This document shows positions 55,535-64,000 of a DNA stretch of 64,000 bases, one piece after another. The position numbers and the translations under genes were made by a program. The stretch spans positions 59,314,756-59,378,755 of the forward strand of contig CM060731.1 of NCBI GenBank assembly GCA_030704615.1, written 5' to 3'. Position 1 is the stretch's first letter; each line of letters starts with the position of its first letter. The notes beneath the pieces were generated by a model. That model worked only from the letters and a program-made list of their open reading frames with translations. It was not told the DNA's origin and did not search any database. Source of the DNA: Takakia lepidozioides (taxonomy: Eukaryota > Streptophyta > Takakiopsida > Takakiales > Takakiaceae).

Positions 55535-56426
55535 ATTAAGATGTCGTTGACGACACCTTAATCCCCAGCACCTGCACACACACCGCCTTACCGCCAAGGC
55601 TTGTTCGCCATCAGATTTTTGTGGGTTGAAATTTTTTGGGTGAATTTTTTTGGGGTTTTTGGTTTTTCCATGAATTGTCATGTGCCAACTCGTACCAGGA
55701 ATTAAGATGTCGTTGACGACACCTTAATCCCCAGCACCTGCACACACACCGCCTTACCGCCAAGGCTTGTTCGCCATCAAATTTTTTTGGGTTGAAATTT
55801 TTTGGGTGAATTTTTTTGGGGTTTTTGGTTTTTCCATGAATTGTCATGTGCCAACTCGTACCGGGAATTAAGATGTCGTTGACAACACCTTAATCCCCAA
55901 CACCTGCACACACACCGCCTTACCGCCAAGGCTGTTCGCCATCAGATTTTTTTGGGTTGAAATTTTTTGGGTGAAATTTTTTGGGGTTTTTGGTTTTTCC
56001 ATGAATTGTCATGTGCCAACTTGTACTGGGAATTAAGATGTCATTGATGACACCTTAATCTGGCACATTCGGGGGAAAATATATATATATTTTTTTGTTT
56101 TGTTTTTTGAAAACTTGTTGGAATTAAGATGGCGTTGACGACACCTTAATCTGGCACATTCGGGAAAAAATAAATAAATAAATAAAATAAATTGAAAACT
56201 TGCTGGGAATTAAGATGTCGTTGACGACACCTTAATCCCCACCACCTGCACACACACCGCCTTACTGCCAAGGTTTCTTCGCCTTGAAAGTTTTTTGGGT
56301 TGAAATTTTTTTGGTTAAAGTTTTTGGGAAAAAAAATTCGGGGATTTTGGTTTTTCCGTAAGCTGTCATGTGCCAACTCGTACTGGGAATTAAGATGTTG
56401 TTGACGACACCTTAATCCCGAGCACT
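55535..56426. repeat. Hairpin array of element 3 (arms ATTAAGATGTCG), 7 units
   Basis: Hairpins begin at 55535, 55701, 55867, 56032, 56123, 56219 and 56399, each 28 bp: ATTAAGATGTCG-TTGA-CGACACCTTAAT with one regular arm mismatch. Most full units are about 165 bp and include CCCAGCACCTGCACACACAC and CCGCCTTACCGCCAAGGC. Units 4 to 6 are shortened. The minus-strand open frames through this array are repeat translations. Confidence 0.93.
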
Positions 56427-56793
56427 TGCACACGCACCATGGTTCATTCATGTCGCTCATCTTTCATCCAAAAGTCATCCAACATTCATCCATTCTTTTT
56501 TTCATTCATCTCAAAACCCTTCATCCGACAGCTTTTCATCGCACATTCGTACCATATGGTCGTCACCCAGCAATGATTCTTCCGTCGGATGGGTTGGAGA
56601 TTGCGTCCGTGCAGTGTAGTTTCTGTCCACGGCAATAGGCCATCTTCTTCCCTCGGTTGTAGGCTCCCATTCACTAATCTGCTCACGCTTACAATCTGCT
56701 CACGCTTAAGGGATTCTGATCACGTTTACCACTTAAAGCGTGAGCGTGCTCACGTGAACTTCTCACACGGTAGCTACCCTCCTCCAGAACCAG

Positions 56794-57502
56794 AGGAAGA
56801 AGGCCTGGTTTCAGAGCTTCACATGGAAGAGATATTGGGCACTTGTGTGTCGGATACAACTGAAGACCAACAACCACTACTTTGTGGTGGTTGACAATGA
56901 GGACGACCAAGTTCAACCCAATGACGTCGACGACGATGAAGAGGAGGCAATGGGGGTGAGTCAGGAGCCCATGGAGGTCGACGATGACTCCTCGCTGGTG
57001 GTAGGCCAACCATCCCTGCCAAGGCCAAGCTCAATCTCGCGTTTCCTTACGCTGCCAAAGGCACCTGCACATACAAACAGGAGGGTCAGATTGAATGCCA
57101 ACGATCCCATCATAGACTATATCAAGTCAATAATCATGACCTTTGATGTATATTTAGCATATTTGGAACAAAAAGCTAGACTAAAAGAGGAGGCCATTAA
57201 AGCTCGTGAGCGCAAGAAAGAGGAGGCCCTTGGAGCCAAAACCAAACGTGCAGCAGAAAAAAAACATTGGAGCTGAGGCTAAGCGGGCCCGCGCTGAGGA
57301 ACGTCATGCCAAGAAAGCCTTCGACATGTGCTGGTCAGCGAAGGTCTGTGTAGAGGCAAGGGATAAACTACATGCAGCCATAAAAAACAACATTCCATGG
57401 TTGTGGGAAGGAGGAGCAACATGGAGGGAGACTACCACGAAATGGCGGGAGGACAAGAGCTGTTGCCGGCCAATCGAGGAGATACCTGGGTGCACAAAAT
57501 GA
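56794..57502 (+). pseudogene. pogo/Tigger transposase, 3' portion
   Basis: Continues the frame broken at 50497: PEP then EEEGLVSELHMEEILG. A frame shift near 56870 leads to VDNEDDQVQPNDVDDDEEEA, then DPIIDYIKSIIMT and a charged coiled-coil tail (KARLKEEAIKARERKKEEAL). A second shift occurs in the A-run near 57260. The tail resembles C-terminal extensions of DDE_1 transposases. Confidence 0.7.
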
Positions 57503-57639
57503 CAGATCAGGGAAGGACCTGGTGTGAGCGACACCATGGGCAGATTTATACTATCTATCCGCTTGCTCACATTTTCATTGAGACGAATTTGAGTTGGACA
57601 CATTTTGGAGTTGAATTTGGGCTGACCGGGCCTCATTAA

Positions 57640-58023
57640 TGTCAGACACTTTAATTGGTTTCAACACCATAGGATACCTCTTTAGCTTTAGTGGGCCAGG
57701 CTTTGAGGTGTCTTTATGGGCTCTGATAGTTGGTCAATGGAGTTAAGTTTAGGTGCATAACTCGTGCAAGACATGCCACATACACAATCGTTTTTAGTAT
57801 AAACTTTTGTCCTTTATAGCCCCCTCTAAGGCTGCTCAGATTTGGGATGATGTGTACGCGGACTTTGATAATTCATATTAATTAGCCAACTCATTCCAAA
57901 ATTTTACAATTGATATCACAAACTCATTGTTGAATTGCTAATCTGCTCTTGTAATTTTGGTTGTTACTGCACCCTTTGAGTGGGCCCCATTGCTTAAATG
58001 CTCACATTTGGGTGTAACTACCT
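57640..58023. other. 3' end of the pogo element, non-coding
   Basis: No coding sequence is recognised. It ends in the terminal inverted repeat at 57998-58023. Confidence 0.6.
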
Positions 58024-58069
58024 TAAGGACACGGTGGGGATGCTCTTAGACTGTACAAGAGAGCCAATA

Positions 58070-58430
58070 AAAGCCGGAGATGCAGTATAGCTTCAAGCTA
58101 GACCCACAACATGAGTCCGCGGACCACAAATAGGAGGCACTTGTCACTAGAGGTGGCACGCACTAGAGGTGGCATGCACTTGCCACCTACCCAAAACGGG
58201 AGTAATCTTGGGCAAAGATTCACCCACGTCAGCCCTCTTATTTTTGGGGAAAAGCTGGATGAGAGGGAAGCATACTATTTTGGTTGAGGAATCATCCCCA
58301 TCCAACCAAATCTCTGGATGTTGGAAGATTCTCCCAACGGTAGAGATTAAGGGTAAAAATCTATGAACCCTCTCCAGACTCCAAACCCATATTTTAACTG
58401 AAGAGGCCAACTTCCAGGGACCTGGACGAT
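58070..58430 (-). repeat. Dispersed repeat, uninterrupted copy
   Basis: Inverted copy of 24813-26010 without the hAT MITE. At the homologous site it reads a single GTTTGGAG (minus strand). It also contains a local tandem duplication of CACTAGAGGTGGCAYG near 58146-58175. Confidence 0.85.
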
Positions 58431-58889
58431 AAGTCAAAACCCTTGTAACCACCCAACACCCTGCATACATGTAAGAAACAAGTCCTATTGGGGGGGGGGG
58501 GGCTTTCCTATTTTGGGGGGGGGGGTGCACCACTGTTGTGCGGGTATATTGATTTCAATATACCCTCAGGATATAAGTAAATTATTTTTGGGTATTTAGA
58601 GGGGGGAATTTTGACTGGAATATACTGGGTTTGTTGATGTGGCTCAAATGGCTGTATGGGTGGCAGTCAGAGGTGGCAAAGGTAGCGCTGATAGCAGGAG
58701 CAGCTGGATCGGGGGCAGTGGCAGCAGGGCAGTGGTGGCAGGAGCCACACCTTGGGGCAGCACCGGCTTCAGGACTTGCTGCAACAGCGTTTGGAGCAAT
58801 AGCAGCAGTGGGGCCAGAGCAAAATGTACCTGAAGCTGTGGGAGCGATGGGTGCGAAATTTTGAGGTCCTTACCTCATCTGATTTCTAG

Positions 58890-59127
58890 AAGCAGGCTAA
58901 GGTTCAGGCTGCACATCACTTTGCTCTTGTTGATCACAAGCCTCTCTTCCAAATAAAGTGTAGCTGGCAGGACATCCTCCCTTCACAAAGAATGGAAGTA
59001 AAACAAAGAATTTCTTTGTGGGAACAAGGGGGTTGGGATATTAGCGGCAGAAGTTTGCTTGCTGTGACAGCTGACGAGAATCCGGCTACAGGGTATACAA
59101 CCGGTTCCCTATTACGACATCTCTAGT
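58890..59127 (+). other. Orphan terminal-exon-like frame
   Basis: Follows TGATTTCTAG, a good acceptor. It encodes HFALVDHKPLFQIKCSWQDI, ISLWEQGGWDISGRS and a stop at 59127. The text is balanced in composition and looks like true coding sequence, but I recognise no family and no confident upstream exon. It could be a captured fragment. Confidence 0.35.
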
Positions 59128-59170
59128 TTGTCTTTGGAGCCACAAACAAATTACTTACAAGCAATGTTAG

Positions 59171-59533
59171 AGGGAAAAAAGAAAAAAAGAGTAGACCCGT
59201 CAGAACGCTCCACGCCGACTGTCCGCAAACGATATGGGACTAAACTTTTGATGGTATTTTTCACCGAGCGTCCAGTTTCCAGTTACAATGCCTTCACAAT
59301 CTGAAGAGCTACATCCTGGGGTCGAAAGTCTTACGCTGTGCTTGCGGTGCTCTGCTGCGGCTCTACGGTCGCCAGCCACGGCTCTGTGCTCGGCCTGCAT
59401 GTCGGAGTCTATCGAAGGCAGAGGCTTTAGCCAAGCGAGCAGGTTCTCTTGTGTGGCCGGGGATGCTATCGGATTGTAGGAGCAGGTTCAGACAAGTGCA
59501 ACCTGATTTTGTGACCTTAGCAAGTGGTCCATA
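59171..59533 (-). pseudogene. U3 snoRNA locus copy, internally deleted
   Basis: Inverted copy of the U3 promoter region 15408-15710, including USE GTCCCATATCG (59230-59240). Thirteen bases after TTTGCGGACAGTCGG it jumps to GAGCGTTCTGACGGGTC, the U3 3' end with box D (59200-59204), followed by T-runs on the minus strand. The TATA box and about 200 bp of U3, including boxes A and C, are deleted. Confidence 0.85.
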
Positions 59534-59539
59534 GAGAAG

Positions 59540-59885
59540 TTGAGAGAGACAAGGAATTAGTTAGAGCCAGGGGGTGAAGGAAAGAAGGAAATGAAATGAT
59601 ACTCAATAATGTCCGCGAGAAGCTCACAGAGCTGATGGGACAAGAGGAGGAAATGAAATGATATGGTACTTCATAACGTCAAGAAACAAGAAAGAGAAGG
59701 GCAACATACAACCCAAAGGCAACTAAAACTCAAGGGATTGTCTCTGTGAGAGATTAATTATATGCCGAATAGACAGTTGAATCTCCCACCGAAAGAGCAG
59801 GAAAGAAAAGGAAAAAGGAAGAACTAAGAAATCAGGGACATCCTTCCTGGAACAGTAGACAAAGGCAGCAGGAATAATGAACATG
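59540..59885. other. Repeat remnants, no gene
   Basis: Contains a GGAAATGAAATGATA-type segment twice, related (inverted) to 19800-19890. Confidence 0.4.
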
Positions 59886-59889
59886 ACAG

Positions 59890-62800
59890 CCTTTCCAACG
59901 TTATCAGCCCAAGAAAATGCCCCATCAATCCTTGCAACACACCTACTCTCCAATTTGAACCCTGAACCTTTACTCTCCTAATCACAAACCAACCTGTGTA
60001 GGCATGCATATCATGTATGCCATGCTACATAACATGCCATGGTGGCTTTGAGCATCACGAACCCTAGAAACCCTCACTACTTAAACGCTTGAACCTCCAT
60101 CATTGCGCACAGAGAGCACTTCCCGATCTTTGGTTTGTCGTTCCTCACCTCCCAGTGCGCGGCCCTCATCAGAAGAGAGACAGAGAAAGGTAGATAGGAG
60201 AGATATCCTTGTTGGTTTGTAATATGTGCAACAGACTGCTCATATTTGTGACATGTCGGGCTGGTCATTGAAGTGGTTATTGGAGTGTGAACGAGGAAGA
60301 GAAGAGTGGACGAAGATGATGGTGACGGCGACGGTCCTTCCAGAACCTGATCAGACTACCACCCTTAGTTGTGCAATGCTGAGCCAGGGAAGATCTGGAT
60401 TGGGAAGATCTAGTTTATAGACGTTTGTAGAATGTTCCTGTTCTTCGACTTGTAGCTCCACTCATGAAGGTGACCTCTGTAGTTCCCTCTATAGTTCGGT
60501 TTCGTTCCATATTCTGGACTGCTTGCTCGAGTGTGTGCGAAACGGCATGGATTGAGGATTCGGCGTCCATTCTGAATCCGGTAGTTGTTCCACTTTTGGG
60601 TTAATGGATTGACTATCCCATTATAGTACTCGCCAGTGCCACTGGAGTATATATTGGATAGTCAATCGATAACCCAAAAGTGGAGTCATTATTGGATAGT
60701 CAATCGGATGACCCAAACGTGGAGTCACGGCCATCCAGGCGGCCCGTATTGTGCAAGTTCGGCATGGGACTACAGTCTCGCCGTTTGTTCGCTTCCCACA
60801 GGGCGAAGAACAGGGGAGAATGCATCCAAACCACATTTCGTGAATGTATCCTTTTGAGTCCTTTGAGTCCTCGCAATGTCTGTGGAAAGGTGAATGATCA
60901 GTTCCTGCTCCTCGAATAACCTCTCCACAGACATCGCTAGGACTCAAAGAACTCAACGTTCAGTAATTTTTTCACCTATACAGGTCCACACAGAAGGCGA
61001 ATCTAAACTGAGAGGAGCTACCCCGCAAGCGCTAACGAGCTTTCTGCCCTGTCAGCCATGCGGATTTCTATGTTCTGATAGCTCCAGGCGCAAAGCTCTC
61101 CATTTTCATTTCTAGTTCTCTAGTTCCCCCCTGTTCTTTCTTGAGATGCTTTGGCTCTAGCTCTGTTATATTGAGCCGGTGGCTCCTGGTGTTCTTATCT
61201 CAGTCCTAGAAGGCTGATAGCTTCTCCTAGCTTTAGTACTCAGCTGTTTTCATAGCCAAGGTTCATAGCTGGCTGTTATATGTGAACCTGTTGGCAGTAG
61301 TAGCCTGCTGAAGTTGGGTCTACCCAAACATTTTTTTTATGACTGCCTCATGGTCTCATGTTATGGTGAATTTTTCCATAACCTCTATCGATTGCGTTTT
61401 GAAGGACTTTGCCCCTTTCCTGTGAAAAGTAAAACAGCATGAATGCATTGACCAGTTACTGACCTCCAATTTTCACTGTCACCACTGCCTCCATCCACCA
61501 CCTCCTTTTTGACGAGCTGATGGCCCAGACCCATGAGCTCCCGACTGCATTGCTGGACTAAATTCGTTTCAACACATCATAGACGTTTTATGGATAGAAA
61601 AATGTTTGACCACAGGGTCTCTCCCACAATACATCCCTCATGTCTGACAGTTATGTCTTCCATACACTAAAGGTCTGACCTCTTTAAAGACATGAGATTA
61701 TCGCCAGGACCTTCCTTAACACTGTGAGTGAACATGCAGAATGCATCAGAATAGGCAAAACCGCATGTACAGTGAATACCAAGTATGGAAGAAGTGCCAG
61801 AGAGCGAAAGCAAAAATCAGAATGAACTAGACAAACTAGGGACAACTAGCCAAACAATGGAATCAGCTATGTGGAAAATTGCTAATTACCAGTAGAACGT
61901 CAGATCAAAGATCACACAAAGTGATGGAGGGAGACAACAACTAAGTTTGAACAGTGCTGATCTAGTTGCAGGGATGAAGTAGACCGATAAATTGATCAAC
62001 CAAGTGCTTGCAAATACTGTGCATCTGGTAGAAGCAATAGCAACAAATAGAATGAATTCATGTAATGGATCTCGACCGAAAATGAAGAGAACGAAGACGG
62101 CCTGTGCGTACAAGTGATAAAACTGGAACCGGAACGTTGGGAAAGAAGCCTGCAACCGGAACTGGATCAACCGTTAGGAAGAATAACCACGCCAGAGTTG
62201 GGACGATGTGATGACGAGAGATTGAAGAAGCCTAAGGGCGCAGAGAGACAGGTGATGCTTAATTCTCACATTTCAGCGGAGTCGATGCGGTGTGATCGGC
62301 GGTTTTGCAGACAACTGGGATGGGGTAGAGAGCTCAGCGATTTTGCCGAGAAGCCTCCATCCCGCGCAATGGCTGCAATGTGGGATAATGATTATCGATG
62401 TCCCGTTTCACAAGCCTAAGCATGCAAAGACGATGCGTTCAGCGGAAGAGCCTGAATCTACGCAGGAAAGCCCAAGCCAAGGGGAAGGCCAGCTTGCAAG
62501 GTGATCCATGGCGAAAAAGCCGAACATGCAACATTCGCAGATCGCACTCCTTCGCTTCAGCCGCCGCTGCTTCCTCATCACCCCGCCCATCGCTTTGCAA
62601 TTCCGCTCTGCGTGTATCACAGCGCTCTCAACTCTCAACTCCCCTCTGCGATGAGCCTTCACTTAGCCGCTGCCCTCCAGGCTCACCTGCACACCCATTT
62701 ATGTACTGCCCGTTTACGTACTCTAGGGTTTTACTTGCAATTCAGTCCACAATCATCACACTGCCTTCACAACTTGATAATCACCATTTTCAGTTACAGT

Positions 62801-63551
62801 AAGTGAAGTTGTATTTGTTGTTCGGTTGGGGAGCCCGTTTAGTGCCATGGCATCCGCTAAACTGTTAGTCATGCAACTTCCATGTCACTCCACGTCGCTC
62901 CTTCAACTTCCATGTCACTCCCAATCTCAATTTTAATTTTACTGCACTCGGTTTGAACTTTGGCATTGTGTTGCTGATACACAAAATGTGTGTAACTGCC
63001 ACGTGTGTGGGCCCAGCGCAGCCGTGCAGTGATGACTCTGATGAGTGAGACCGACATTGATACTTGTGGCAGGCAATGTACTCGTGTTTATGGCACATTT
63101 AGGGCGCACCTGCAAAGGCTCCAGGTGGGGGTAAAAGGACGGCACGTGCCGTGGTACATTCCAGGATTTGAGTCTGGCATCACTTAAGTACCTGACAGTT
63201 AATGGTAGCCAGAATTTGAACCCAGAACCACCCAGGTGGATTGCAGTGGCCGGCCAACAAACAAAGTACTTGTCAGGGTGGTGGTGTCTGGAGTGTGCCG
63301 CACGTGCCACCTCCGTACCGACTTAACACACGTCTTTGTCGCTTGGACGATGGGTGTGATGGCAGAGAGACAGCGTGGATGGATGAAATATCAACATCCA
63401 TCCACCCACCATCACCATCACTCTGCCCACCGTGTTGTTGACAACCAAGTATCTAACCAACTTATGGCTCTGTGTGATAGAAACACGCAATGGAGATTCC
63501 AAGTGACATTATTTTTGGCTGTTAGTTATGGCAAGCCCACCGTAGCATTCA
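59890..63551. repeat. Long direct duplication, copy B
   Basis: Matches copy A at 21413-24711 in the same orientation, and the match resumes at about 63800-63870 after a SINE insertion. It differs by the 60481-60820 segment and by small indels. It is not a pair of LTRs: the copies lie 38 kb apart with unrelated contents between and no primer-binding site. Confidence 0.85.
60591..60682. repeat. Near-perfect 27-bp inverted repeat in the copy B-specific segment
   Basis: CACTTTTGGGTTAATGGATT... (60591-60618) pairs with 60656-60682 with a few mismatches. A third, direct copy of GGATAGTCAATCG follows at about 60694. Confidence 0.6.
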
Positions 63552-63805
63552 ATTTTTTTCTTTATTTCAATAAACGAAACACCTAGGAGCGACAGCTCGC
63601 AAATCAGGCCCCTTCATTATACTGTAGTGAGAGGAAAAAATAACCTCTTCTCGAGTAAACTTGCCGTGAAGGCTTTGGCATGGGGCACCCAAGGGAAGGG
63701 GGAGAAGAACAACACACAGCCATCAAGGTATGTAGCAAGATTTGACCCCAGAATCATCTGGGTGTCACTGATTGCACTATCCAAGTGAGCTACGAACTAT
63801 TGGTA
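63552..63805 (-). mobile_element. tRNA-derived SINE
   Basis: On the minus strand the head has A box TAGCTCACTTGGATAGTGC and B box GGGGTCAAATC. A body of about 170 bp follows, then an A-rich 3' end (T-rich at 63552-63569 on the plus strand). It interrupts the duplicated segment exactly between CATTCAA at 63545-63551 and CATTCAA near 63807, giving a 7-bp or longer target duplication. Copy A at 24.7 kb is the empty site. Body or tail fragments occur at 31795-31950 and 8200-8340. Confidence 0.8.
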
Positions 63806-63869
63806 CATTCAACTTAGGTGAGCGCAACCCTTACTCAAGTCCGACGTCTTTTTGTGTATTCCCATTCGC

Positions 63870-64000
63870 CAAGCATTAGATGGGGCCCTGGAGTTGAATG
63901 CGAGGGAGCTGGTTCAGCCAGCGTGGACCCCCGCCACCCCACGGCCACCCCCCCTCCGACGCCCGCACACAGCGCGCGACTGCAGCCGCGCGGCACACCC
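63870..64000. other. No gene recognised at the window end
   Basis: Becomes GC-rich at the edge; too short to interpret. Confidence 0.3.

Larger units (their letters stand above)
50510..56781. mobile_element. MULE-like element 3, non-autonomous, inserted in the pogo transposase
   Basis: Flanked by CTCCAGAACCAG at 50498-50509 and 56782-56793 (12 identical bases; the true duplication is probably 9-11). The left end GGATGCTATTCTGTGAGCAG matches the right end of element 1. The right end, complemented, GGGTAGCTACCGTGTGAG matches the left end of element 1. Without nested element 2 it is about 1.84 kb. It holds a hairpin array with ATTAAGATGTCG arms and no gene. Confidence 0.85.
36747..58023 (+). 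mobile_element. pogo/Tigger-like transposon, split by nested insertions
   Basis: The left end at 36747, AGGTAGTTACACCCAAATAT, is the inverted repeat of the right end at 58023 (AGGTAGTTACACCCAAATGT on the minus strand). Similarity extends further inward. Both ends are flanked by TA (36745-36746 and 58024-58025), the Tc1/mariner-pogo target. Removing elements 1 and 3 with their target duplications leaves about 3.3 kb, a normal pogo/Tigger size. It carries a DDE_1-type transposase pseudogene (48957-50497 plus 56794-57502). It is the oldest layer of the nest. Confidence 0.88.

Noticed and set aside
55454-56460. Repeated small proteins with cysteine-rich VRRCVCRCWGLRCRQRHLNS text on the minus strand
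   Set aside because: They are translations of the element 3 hairpin array; the same peptide recurs because the DNA repeats, with no start context or domain.
21413-63551. The 3.3-kb direct repeats as LTRs of one giant retrotransposon
   Set aside because: The copies are 38 kb apart, enclose unrelated genes and nested elements, and show no primer-binding site, polypurine tract or flanking duplication.

Overview
The window is eukaryotic nuclear DNA from a land plant, most likely a seed-free lineage (lycophyte, fern or bryophyte). The evidence is a CCA1/LHY-type clock MYB gene, a U3 snoRNA gene with the plant-specific USE/TATA promoter, large PPR pseudogenes, a nuclear copy of plastid tRNA genes, GT-AG introns, and dense nested transposons. 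No species can be named from the sequence.

Layout. 0-9 kb: old repeats, including a tRNA-headed SINE, a decayed Copia polyprotein and a tRNA-Ala-like pseudogene. 9-15.4 kb: the only clearly intact protein gene, a single-exon CCA1/LHY-like transcription factor with promoter motifs upstream. 15.4-16 kb: a U3 snoRNA gene with Pol III-type promoter and terminator. 17.2-17.4 kb: plastid trnW/trnP DNA. 17.9-19.4, 29.8-31.1 and 33.6-36.3 kb: PPR pseudogenes. 20.3-21.2 kb: two exon remnants of a KING1-like SnRK1 subunit gene. 21.4-24.7 and 59.9-63.9 kb: a long direct duplication. 24.87-25.69 kb: a hAT-type MITE with an empty-site paralogue at 58.4 kb.

36.75-58.02 kb is a stack of nested transposons that can be resolved from terminal repeats and target-site duplications. 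A pogo/Tigger element (TA target, 36747-58023) was split by MULE-like element 1 (37039-48704, perfect 10-bp TSD) and by MULE-like element 3 (about 50510-56781, TSD up to 12 bp). Element 3 was itself split by MULE-like element 2 (about 51001-55434).

Element 1 carries two divergent genes. One is a DDE transposase with an N-terminal zinc cluster and a C-terminal SWIM finger. The other is an intron-containing gene that combines a ParB-like domain with a permuted (beta-class) DNA methyltransferase. Between them lies a tandem array of about 12 near-perfect 36-bp hairpins. Elements 2 and 3 carry their own hairpins, with different arms but the same CGTTGACG core. A transposon family pairing a DNA methyltransferase with element-specific hairpin arrays is the most unusual system here. 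By analogy it may be an anti-silencing or self-marking device; that function is inference. All copies in this window show damage.
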